Assembly: GCA_025677825.1 (NCBI GenBank)
Contig: JAIXMO010000108.1
Span: 1-30,864, forward strand
Direction: 5' to 3'
Source: Helicostylum pulchrum
Taxonomy: Eukaryota > Mucoromycota > Mucoromycetes > Mucorales > Mucoraceae
Length of the DNA: 30,864 bases
The position numbers and the translations under genes are program-made. This document shows positions 10,688 through 20,258 of the stretch, one piece after another; position 1 is the first letter of the stretch, and each line of letters begins with the position of its first letter. The notes under the pieces are model-generated. The model did not search any database. It was given only the letters and a program-made list of their open reading frames with translations, and had not been told where the DNA came from.

Positions 10688-11267
10688 TTTTTATTTTTGT
10701 AAGAAAAAAAGGAGAAAAAGAAAGGGAATATAAAAAAGTTTTACTTTAAGATTGTGCTGAATTTTAAAGCGGAGTGGATTTTTTTATATGTTTGTGAAAG
10801 AGATAAATGTATCAAAAGTATCAGATGTACGAAAAACAAGCCACTAAGCTTATTGGTCCTGAACTTTTCTTTTTGTACTAGAATACAAGATTTTGTTAGG
10901 TATCAGATGCTTGATGTCTTGTTTTTTTTATAAAAAAAAGATGTGAAAAAAGGGGATGTAACATCACACTGAGATAGGCACGTTGTTGGATGGTCGTACT
11001 TGATTCGATAAACTAAGAACATTTCATTAGACCATCCAGAACCCGCTATTCATGCGCTGTATCTTAAATACCTTTTTTTCAGTAGCAGTAGCAATTTGAT
11101 CTATCTTACAGCGATAGGTGGCTCTATTTAATTTTAGGGTGGCAAAATTCTGGAGAAATCCACCCTTAAATCGATCCTACCCTTCAATCAACTTGTCCTT
11201 AAATATAGCCGCTACTGTATATCCCCTATAATTGAACAATCGATAACCAATTTAATGACAATAATGC
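10688..11267. other. VTC upstream region with inverted repeats
   Basis: Probable promoter of the VTC gene on the minus strand. It holds GCACGTTG at 10978-10985, a 9-bp perfect inverted repeat TGGATGGTC/GACCATCCA at 10987-10995 and 11030-11038, and a 7-bp repeat AGGGTGG/CCACCCT at 11136-11142 and 11160-11166. No gene is supported. Confidence 0.45.
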
Positions 11268-11749
11268 ATGGCGATCTGTTGCTTGAAACTGACGTTTTTT
11301 TTTCTCACAGAGTTGAAACTTCTTCAAGTAATACGACGGGTTCATAAACTACACAGAGGTACAGACCGCTGGTGTGGAACAAGAGTTGTTAAAAATGAAG
11401 GAATATTCTTCAAAGTCGAGTCAGATATTGATATGTAGATGTAGTTAGACACAATGATTTTCTTGAAGGTTTCATTAAGTTCTACAGAGATCCACATAGC
11501 AATAATACCGAAGACATTGCTCTTGCTCAACTTAAAATGATACTTCGTCACGTTTTTTTTATGATAAGAAATACGTTATTCGTAATAACTAAGGCAAGAT
11601 TAATCGATCTCTTTATTGTTGAAGCTAAATTAAACTATAAATCGTACTTTCCACATCAAGATAATTTAGCTAAACTTCACTAGCAAGTTCAAAAAAAAAG
11701 AGAAAAAAAAGGTAAATGTGCTTATTGTTATCAACATCTCATAACGCCA
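11268..11749 (+). pseudogene. Decayed coding remnant, unknown family
   Basis: An ATG-initiated frame runs from 11268 for 56 codons to a TAG at 11436 and includes RVHKLHRGTDRWCGTRVV and IFFKVESDID. At that point a plus-strand frame shifted by two opens and runs without a stop from 11432 to 11680, with RHNDFLEGFIKFYRDPHSNN and VEAKLNYKSYFPHQDN. After one in-frame TAG it continues with KKREKKGKCAYCYQHL to 11749, where CAYC could be a zinc-binding pair. Dense charged, coding-like composition with one frameshift and one nonsense codon points to a dead gene or element. A TTTTCTCACAG at 11300-11310 looks like a splice acceptor, so the coding part may begin at 11311. The Cys pair after a basic stretch at the C-terminus resembles tails of DNA transposases, but I cannot assign a family. 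Confidence 0.45.
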
Positions 11750-12849
11750 TAGTTTTCGGTTTATTATTGACGGATCTAGATTACCAATTTTATGCAATGT
11801 GATTAAACCACAGGTTTTCTCTTTGCCTCGCTCTTTCTATCAAATTTCTGTTGTGGGCTTCCTTCAATTGCTTTGGGTTTTACTACCTTTGAAGATACTT
11901 AATTACAGCTGGGGAGGTTATTCCGGTATGCGAACCCCTTATTCTTTACATCGCCGTAGTGGACACGGTTTCCTCTCTTTGGGTAGATTTTTGTTTACTT
12001 TCCCCTAAATCCTTAAATTGGTAGTGGAACCACTGTAACTATAAACGATAATAAAATAAATAAACAATTGCTAACTAGTTATCCATAAATATGATAATAC
12101 AAAGTAACAAGTGTGTAATATTGATATATTTTACTTATTCCCTTGGACAAAAAGTATTTTATTACTTCTTTTCATCCCAAATTTTTATTTGCATAAAAAC
12201 GACGACGCGGTGCTTTACTACCTTGATACACGGTAATTACTTGCCTTTTAATTGTAGAGTTTCATAATTAAAGATGAGGAAAAGATGCAATTCCTTTTTA
12301 TGGTGTATCCTTTACTTCTGCTTTCGATTAGTCACCTTATTTATTTGAGTCGACATACGAATAAGTACACTGTCTATTACTTATTCGTAATATCCAACCT
12401 GTCATTATAATATGTTTATTAAAGCTTAAGAATAGCTTTTTTGTTAAACGAAGCCGTTACCATTCATGATTGGCTTAAATTGATTTCCGCTACTTTGATG
12501 ATTGGCCATTTTCATTTTATTTTGTTTTTTCTTCTTTAAATATAACATCATGACCAATTTCACTTGGAAGAAACGATTACTATATTCTCGTAAACCATTG
12601 TAAAAAAAAGGGGATAACTTTAAGAATAAAGTGTGCTTACATATAACTCGTTCTTATACATTTATGTAGCGCTTATACTCGGTCTACTTGTTCAGGCATC
12701 AGAGAATCACCAAGAAGTATGAACTTCTTTTTTTTAAAAAAACAAATCCTTTTTAAACTAAAGTACAATTTTATTTCTTTCTTTCTTTCTTTGTCTATTT
12801 TTTTTAAAAAATAAATAGGTGTTGACAAGTAATCACCATCCAGTAGAAT
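11750..12849. other. Intergenic region upstream of HRD3
   Basis: An uninterrupted frame at about 11745-12008 (+) has unusual, gene-like composition (SRLPILCN, YSGMRTPYSLHRRSGHG) but no recognised domain and is not called. A strong 12-bp inverted repeat lies at 12356-12389. From 12720 to 12850 there are T8A7-type tracts and a TTTC repeat, as before other genes here. No tRNA or other RNA gene was seen. Confidence 0.45.
12356..12389. repeat. 12-bp perfect inverted repeat (hairpin)
   Basis: TACGAATAAGTA at 12356-12367 and its exact reverse complement TACTTATTCGTA at 12378-12389, with a 10-nt loop. It lies in non-coding DNA about 460 bp before HRD3. It could be a transposon end, a hairpin or a dimeric binding site; nothing further identifies it. 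Confidence 0.8.
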
Positions 12850-15334
12850 ATGAAGGTAAATTTAACTAAAAACGATAAAATTATGCAAAAAAAAAAAGCT
12901 AAAAAAGCAACATATACAGGCCAACAACTTTATCTCTCAGCGATACAACAACTCCAAGTTCTGGAAAAGAAATTCACAACCAATACTACCTCTTCAACGC
13001 CTCCAAAAAGTTTTACCGACCGTATTTTATATCGCCTCACTCGTCTCTGGAGTCCAGTCATACCACCTGCATACGATCAAACACTCGATATTTTGAAACA
13101 AAATGAATTTACTGTCGTAATCAATACACTTGAAAAATCTGCAAGAGAATTTAATAATCGTGATGCATTATTACTACTGGCTGATTTAAATTTTGTAACG
13201 CATCTTTTTTGTTTTTAAAAAAACACGGTATTCATTACTTTTTTTTTTTTAGTATTCCAAGTATGCATACCCAAGAAATTATCCTTCAGCTTTTACATAT
13301 TATTACGAACTTGCTCAAAAGGGCAACGCTACTGCTCAACAAATGATTGGGTTTATGTACGCAACAGGTATCGCTGTCCCTCGCGATCAATCCAAAGCAC
13401 TCTTATACCACACCTTTGCTGCTCATGGTGGCGACACCACTGCTCAAATGACCATGGGATATCGTTACTTATTAGGTATAGGCACTGATGAAAAATGTCA
13501 AGATGCATTATATCATTATAAAAACGTTGCTACTAAAGTAATTGACTATTACTTATCGGGTCCTCCTGGTGGACATACACCTCCACTTTCAAAGGTACGT
13601 CTCTCTGAGGATCATGGTGGTATATTTGGTTATGGCGCTAGTGTCACAACAGAAAAGAAATCTCGTCACGGCAATAATGAAAAGGCCGTTAGTATTGATG
13701 AGATCTTACAGTATTGGAGATATTTAGCTGCTAAACAAGATGTGGATGCTCAATTGATGTTAGGTCAAGTTTATTATTTGGGTACTCGTAGTATTCCTCG
13801 TAACTTTGATGAAGCTTATCAATTCTTTCATCAAGTCGTAAACAAAATTCCTGATAACGGTAAAATTCCTTTAAAAAATGGTAAGCCTATTGGTCAAGCT
13901 GCTGGCTATTTAGGTTTGATGTTTTGGCGTGGTGAAGGCGTAAAAGCGAATCCAAAGACTGCTTACAAGTGGTTTGCGATTGGAAATGATTTAAACGATG
14001 CTACGTCACAAAATGCTTTGGGTATGATGTACCTTGATGGCATCGTACTTCCTAAAAATCGCGATAAGGCTATCGAGTACTTTAAGAAGTCTGCCGATCA
14101 AGAAAATCCGAATGCTCAAGTAAATTTGGCTATAGAGTATACTCGATCAGATGCTAATTTACCTCTTGCTATCAATTTGTTTGCAAAGGCTGCTGAAGCT
14201 AAACATTTGTTAGCATTTTGGTATCTTGCTCATATGAATGAACAAAGTATAGTACAAAGACCTTCTTGTCGTGTTGCTGTTTCTGTAAGTAATATATACA
14301 TGAATTAGATTCTTTTTAAAAAATACGTTTACTAACAAAGTAAAAACAGTACTATAAGGCCATTGCAGAAAGAGGTGATTGGCTTTATCCTACTATTGAA
14401 CATGCCTATACAGCATACACGAAACAAGATAAGGAAAGCGCCTTGTTGTACTACATGTTAGCTGCCGAGAGAGGTTATGAAGTAGCACAATCCAACGTCG
14501 CGTATATGTTGGATACAGGTAAATGCGCTTTCAAAAAAATAGAGAGAGAGAAAGAGACTAACTATTCAAATTGTGCTAGATAAAAAAATGCTTACAACCC
14601 TTCCTCTTATCGGAAAAGAACTTCACGAAAAAGATGATTCACCCACAATCCCTAGCGTTGACGAAAAAGAACTCGCTTTTATTTATTGGACTCGATCAGC
14701 TAATCAAAACAATGTCGATGCTCGTGTCAAGATGGGTGACTATTACTATAAAGGAGTTGGCACACCCGTTGATTACGAAAAGGCTGTCTCTTGTTATCGC
14801 GTTGCAGCAGAACTTCAGTCATCTCCTTTAGCTTATTGGAATTTGGGGTGGATGTATGAAAATGGTATTGGTGTCAGCAAGGACTTTCATCTTGCTAAAC
14901 GTGCTTATGATCAATCACTCAATACTGACCCAGATGCTTACTTGCCCGTTAAACTCTCGTTGATCAAGATGTATCTCAAGTATTATTGGGAATGGATGAC
15001 AGGTCATGAAGTTGGACCTCCACTTCAATCTGATCCTAACGATATCAAAAAGAACTATCGTAAAGAGAAACAAGCTGACGGATGGGAAGATATCGGAGAG
15101 GAAATGAAGCACAAGTATAAACTAATGAAACAAAAGGAACGTGAAGAGAACGAAGAGGTTATGGATGAGTCTTATGGTTTAGATGAATTCTCAGAACAAG
15201 ATGAACTTGTGGAAAGTATATTGATCTTGGGCTTGTGTGTCTTGATTGGGTATTTAGTTTATGTTCGTCAGTTCCGTTTTGGAGGTGAAAATCAAGCGAA
15301 TAATAATATTAACAATAATAATAATAACGCGTAA
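12850..15334 (+). CDS. hrd3: Hrd3/SEL1L-like ERAD scaffold, Sel1 repeats
   Basis: Four exons: 12850-13194, 13253-14284, 14350-14518 and 14580-15334; introns of 58, 65 and 61 nt; 766 residues. Hrd3/SEL1L recruits misfolded glycoproteins to the Hrd1 ubiquitin ligase at the ER membrane. Sel1-type repeats fill most of the protein, for example AQQMIGFMYATGIAVPRDQS, QLMLGQVYYLG, AAGYLGLMFWRGEGVKANP, SQNALGMMYLDGIVLPKN and AYWNLGWMYENGIGVSKD. YHYKNVATKVIDYYLSGPPG after the first repeats is characteristic of Hrd3/SEL1L. One C-terminal helix (about 728-744, ILILGLCVLIGYLVYV) precedes a short Asn-rich tail, matching the family's single-pass topology. Odd point: family members enter the ER lumen by a signal peptide, but this start gives a Lys-rich N-terminus (MQKKKAKK region) and no hydrophobic segment. 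I found no frame-compatible upstream exon, so the 5' end may be incomplete. An AATAAA lies at 15350. Confidence 0.88.
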
Positions 15335-15835
15335 CGCTTATAGATATAAAATAAATAAAAAAAGTATTTGATATAACGTTAATATGCTTTATTCTATCTT
15401 TTTTAATAGAATAGTATTTGTGGATTATTAAAAAAGAAGGATATTGAAAGAAGAATTATCGGATTTATAATACTCTCAAATACAAGTCTTTTTTTTTGGT
15501 CATTGACTATAGACGTACTTATAAAGATCTTCATGCAGAATTAATTGTACAAGATGATACATGTGATAATAAAGTAGATCTTTACGTTTACCATTAACAA
15601 CATATATTTAAATAACTAAAAAAAGAGACAGTTAACCATAATCAGGAGATTCAAACTTTTTATGCGGTTTCACGTAGTTAATTACTCGTCATCTCAACGA
15701 AACATGTCCAAAAAAACCTTGAATGTTTCAAATTGCCGCGCATACTTCGAAAAAAGGGTCTAACCACCCTTTAAAAAAATGAAACTCGGTTATAAAACAT
15801 TCTAACAGTCTTTTTTTCTCTTTCATTATTAAAAA
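15335..15835. other. Intergenic region between HRD3 and the MscS channel
   Basis: HRD3 3' UTR with AATAAA at 15350, then AT-rich DNA. A short frame ending at 15597 (VIDYRRTYKDLHAELIV) looks faintly coding but has no ATG or domain. The last 60 bases are T/C-rich leader for the channel gene. Confidence 0.45.
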
Positions 15836-18434
15836 ATGGCTAACAAACAAGGTAACATATACAAACAAACAAACAAAGGCAAACACATCATAATCAAATG
15901 GCGTCATTAGAGTATATCCCGGACACTATATCCGTCAACGAAGACATTAAGCATAATAAGGATTGTATAAGACCAGAAGAGGAGAAACACGGAGAGGACA
16001 GTATAAAACGAGAAGATATGAAGTACGAAGAGGACGGTGTAAGATCGGACGAGACAAAATGCGAAGAGGACGATCATACCAGAGTAGAAGATGATGAAGA
16101 TGATTTTGATTGGGACGACGAAGATGATGATGATGAAAACGATACTTCAGTAGTAGGTAATCGACCTCACTTCTTTCTTTGTCTCTCTAGTAGCTCCTCT
16201 AAGCTTTCTTGGATTTGTTTTTTGGTCTTGACAGCTATTTCGGTTTCAGTTTGTATTGCTGTCTTTGTCGCTGTTAAACCACAGCAAGATCCCACGATGA
16301 CATCGTATAATCTAGCACTTTGGTTTACGTTTATAGCATTTATGTTTTGTATTACTCTTGTTATGCAAATGGTTATTGAATCAATTCCATGGCTTGTTAG
16401 AAACATTGCAGCGATTGTTGCACCTTCCAAATCCGAACTAATACGTTTCAAAATAGCAGTAAGTAGTTAAATCACGGTCCCAGAAAAAAAAACTGACACA
16501 TACTATTTTAGTACTATTTGGATCTGAGGACTTATACCAAACTTGTAGCCATTGGTGCCTGGGCATGGGGATCATGGGCCTTTTTACGCCGAGAAGTAGA
16601 TTTACCCGAAGGTTCTATAAGACCTGATTATGTAAAGACGTTAGAAATGGTGTGGGAGATACTCTTTTTACTTACGTTATTTATCTTTCTTGAGAAATTT
16701 TTATTGCAATTTATTGCTACTTCGTTTCATAAGAAAGCATATGACGAAAGATTGGCTGATAATCGAAGATCTTTACGTATACTCGATAAGTTGAAACGTA
16801 CTAAACCTACCAACCCTCAGGAATCATTACTAAAGCGAATTTATAAAAAGAAGAATACAACTGAATATTATGCAAGCGCTAACTTACAAGCAGGCAAAAG
16901 CATCATCAATAATACAACACAGCCAGAAGAGGATGATCGTGTAGTCCGGTTTCCTTCCAATAGAAAAATAGATACACTGATTGCTATTCCTCCTGTGAAT
17001 ACCGTTGATGAAGAGAAACCAAAAAAGAAGAGTCCCATGAAAATTCTATCTAATAAATTAAAGCCTAAAGAAAAAGAGAAAGAGATCCTCGAGGCTGAAG
17101 AAGAAGAACGTGTATACCGTAACTTACAAGAGGATGAAGACCGTAACCGCCTTAAGCTTTCTCGATCTAACTCTAGTATTTCTTCGCTCTCAAGTACTTC
17201 TGGGGCTAGCAAATCTGCTACAAGTTACTTATACAGTGGATACATGAAATTATCAAAAGAATCCGCTTTTCAAGACCCGATTCATCAAGCAAAGAATTTA
17301 GCAAGACGTATCTACTACAATATTATGGGAGCCAACCCTTCACGATCTTATGTACTAGAGGAAGATCTATACCCATTCTTTCGCACACGTGCTGATGCCA
17401 ATGAAGCTTTTCATTTATTTGATACAGATGACAATGGATCTATTAGTCGTCGTGAGATGCGTGCAGGTTGTATTCGTATCTACCGAGATCGTAGAGATTT
17501 GGCACGTTCCATGCGCGATATGTCGCAAGCAACGGGTAAACTAGACGTTCTACTTTTAATCATATTTATCTGTATTTGGATTATAGTAGCCATGGCCGTA
17601 TTTGGTGTCAATGTAGGTACTCAACTGACACCTTTATGGAGTGCATTTATAGCAGCAAGTTTTATATTTGGAAACAGTGCCAAGGATGCGTTTGAATCTA
17701 TTATTTTCGTATTTGTAACCCACGCCTTTGATACTGGCGATCGTATCTTGATTGACGACCTCAATTGGGTTGTAACTAACGTAGGTATCATGGTATCCAC
17801 TTTTCATAACCTTCAAGGTTCCGTAGTCTATGCTAAAAACTCGGTCCTTGCTACCAAATATATTATCAATTGTCGTCGCACAGGTCGTACGTCCGAACTG
17901 TTTGACCTTCAAGTTTCCTTTCATACCCCTTCTTGGAAAATTCAGGAGTTACGGGATCGTATGGTGGAATGGAACAATCAATTTCCAAAGTTGTATACCA
18001 AGGATGCTTGTGGTGCAAATATTACTGCGTTAGAAAACCTGAACAGACTTACAATCACCTTCTTTTTTGAACATACCAAGAATTGGCAAGATGCTGGCGG
18101 TAGGTGGTTACGACATAATAACTTTATGATGGAGTTGAAGGATCAATTACAGAAATTGGGTATAACTTATACTAGACCGGAGCAACCGGTACGTTTGAAA
18201 TATTACGGAGATGAGGAGAAAGAGGATGAAGAGGATGAAGAGGATGATTATAAGAATACATTGCGTCGTAGAACCGAGTGGAATAATACGTCGAAAATCC
18301 AAAATTATGGTGGATGTGGTGACGCTGCTGGACCAAGTTCAGGTGGCGGAGAAGGGGAAGGAGATGTTGGTGATTCTGGTGCTTCCATGGGTGCCGCTGC
18401 TACTACAGTAGCATATACATCTGGTGCTTTTTAA
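15836..18434 (+). CDS. EF-hand MscS-family mechanosensitive channel (Msy1/2-like)
   Basis: Two start models. An ATG at 15836 followed by exon 15836-15851, intron 15852-15910, then 15911-16458 and 16512-18434 gives 828 residues. Alternatively, an unspliced ATG at 15898 enters the same frame and gives 827. The 53-nt intron 16459-16511 is common to both. Fungal Msy1/Msy2 are ER or cortical-ER channels that shape calcium signals after hypo-osmotic shock. The N-terminus is cytosolic and very acidic (EDDEDDFDWDDEDDDD). About four helices follow, then a charged linker, then an EF-hand loop DTDDNGSISRRE (about residues 491-502) with all calcium-ligand positions, then two helices. The second of these belongs to the MscS pore module (FIFGNSAKDAFESIIFVFV), followed by the beta domain HAFDTGDRILIDDLNWVV. 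The C-terminus is acidic then Gly-rich. AATAAA at 18449. Family call is firm. Confidence 0.92.
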
Positions 18435-20223
18435 TCTCTTTTCTTTTTAATAAATAAAATATGTCTTGAAAAAATGAATAGTTATGAAGGACTTTAAATC
18501 TGTTACGAAATCAGCCCATCCTAGCCAGTTTTTTGTAACGAAAACACGGATTTTCAGTGATCCTTTACAGTCAAATGCTATCTCAACTTTACCCTCATTA
18601 TGTTTAAATCACGAGCAAGCATTCAACTAAGTGGTTAATTAAAAAAAGTTACTCCAATCCAGCGAGCAGTTAATGAATCCCTTCTGGAGTGAGTTAATCA
18701 TTTTTTTATGAATGGAATGGAATAAATGCAGCAAATTTATGATAAACAGCTTTTTTTTACAATTAAATCATTTTTTTTTATTAAACTTTAAAAAACATAT
18801 ACTCGCAAACAATGAATCTAAATAAAAAAAGCTAAACAGTCATTTTTTTAGTTACAATAATAAAAAAAAAGAGAAAGAAGGAAGAAAAGGAAAAAAGAAA
18901 CGTATTCAAATGCATTTTCTGAAATAAGTGTAACCATTGTATTATCAAGTGTTATTTAATTGTTTTTTTTTGGCTGGCTGGGCTTTTGTCATGCCTAACA
19001 GTGTATTTTTATTATCTGCTAATTTATTCGGCTAAAAAGGTTTACTTAATTTTGAGACGTGTTTATTTAATTTATGAAGAGATTGGATGAAAACGTCCAG
19101 TCTTCAAAAGTGTATCATCAATCGATGTTACACATAAAACAAACGGATACTAATCAAAAATATGGAGAGAGTACAATAAAATAAACCTTACAAAGTAATT
19201 AAAATATAAAAACGATAGTTTTACCTAAACTTGAATGGAGTATGTATCAGCAATAAATCTTTAGAAACGAAACTAAGAGAAATAATTCAATACAGAGGGT
19301 TACTAATAACTAAGTGATGGAATATTTAAGTGATTTTAATAATGTTTGAGCTCTTGTAGAAAAAGATACATAGCATATTGTTTTGTACAATAACTTGAAG
19401 GAGTTCAAGTACTATTTAAAGTCTTGTAATCCATCATTATCTATCCACTATTCTCTTTAAAACACGTGTTTTTAAGTGAATGTTTAGGCATTACTTCTAA
19501 AAAAGGTTATTTTGGGAATTATAATTCATTGATCATTGATTATTGCTTTAAAGTATTTATTATTTAGGTGACTCAAAATCATGTCAATGATTTATGCGGT
19601 AAATCTCTTATTTGAACTTGTCCTAATGTTTGCGATCTCTCGAAAAGAAGTTTATCGAGTGCAACAACAGAAAGAAACACAGGCATATTATATAGTTATC
19701 AAAAGATGTAGTCTGGCATAAATAAAATAAATGTATTTATGTGAACCAAAACGTTCCACATTCTAAACCGGTAGCATTTCTTTTTTTACTTGTCTAATTA
19801 CGTTACTTATAAGTCGTTGTTTATTTTTGGATATATCAGAAAACTATATTATATCGTCACTTGAAATAAGCACTAAAAAATGCTTTTGCGAATAAAAAAA
19901 AAATAGTATATCAAGCCAACTTTTTTTTTGCATAAATTAAACCAAGTGTGCGTCCTTCAAAAAAATATTAATTATTGACAGTTAAAAAAAAAGACTTTAG
20001 TTCCCATCGCAGCAAACGACCCTACTTACCTAATCTTTATTGGAGTCCCTTATCAGGTAAAAAAACATACAGAACTTCAAATAGAGTGAAACAATAGTAT
20101 AAACATAAATCACATAAAGTATCTATTGTATGACGTGACGGAAAAAGGAGAAAAAAAAATATAAATATGCTAATACACGTTTGACGATTTCCCCCCTTTT
20201 TTTTTCCTTTCTCTTTTTTATCT

Positions 20224-20256
<33 letters not shown>

Positions 20257-20258
20257 GA
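18435..20258. other. Long intergenic region, no supported gene
   Basis: 1.8 kb of AT-rich DNA between the channel gene and DUG2. It holds two short ATG-initiated frames, 19074-19184 (36 aa) and 19581-19721 (46 aa, MSMIYAVNLLFELVLMF start, overlapping an AATAAA at its stop). Neither has a recognised domain. The last 30 bases before DUG2 are a T-tract ending in TTTAG just before its ATG, which could be a 5' UTR splice acceptor. Confidence 0.5.
19581..19721 (+). CDS. Possible small ORF, 46 aa
   Basis: ATG at 19581, stop TAA at 19719-19721 overlapping an AATAAA-type signal. The product starts with a hydrophobic stretch (YAVNLLFELVLMFAI) followed by a basic, Gln-rich half. Low complexity is absent and composition is plausible for a peptide, but no homology is known to me and short frames occur by chance in AT-rich DNA. 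Listed only as a candidate. Confidence 0.15.
   Translation: MSMIYAVNLLFELVLMFAISRKEVYRVQQQKETQAYYIVIKRCSLA

Noticed and set aside
11745..12008. Open frame of about 85 codons after the decayed remnant
   Set aside because: Composition is unusual but no domain, start context or splice site supports a gene.
12719..12849. Upstream exon with a hydrophobic N-terminus for HRD3 (ATG at 12719)
   Set aside because: Its donor near 12793 has no acceptor in the right phase before 12850, and the sequence is mainly T- and A-tracts.
15468..15597. Short coding-like frame before the MscS gene
   Set aside because: No ATG, no domain and only about 43 codons; too little to call.
16868..17212. Ser-rich antisense frame in the MscS gene
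   Set aside because: Shadow of the charged Lys/Glu/Arg linker on the sense strand.
19074..19184. 36-codon ATG-initiated frame
   Set aside because: Expected by chance in this AT-rich region; no supporting features.
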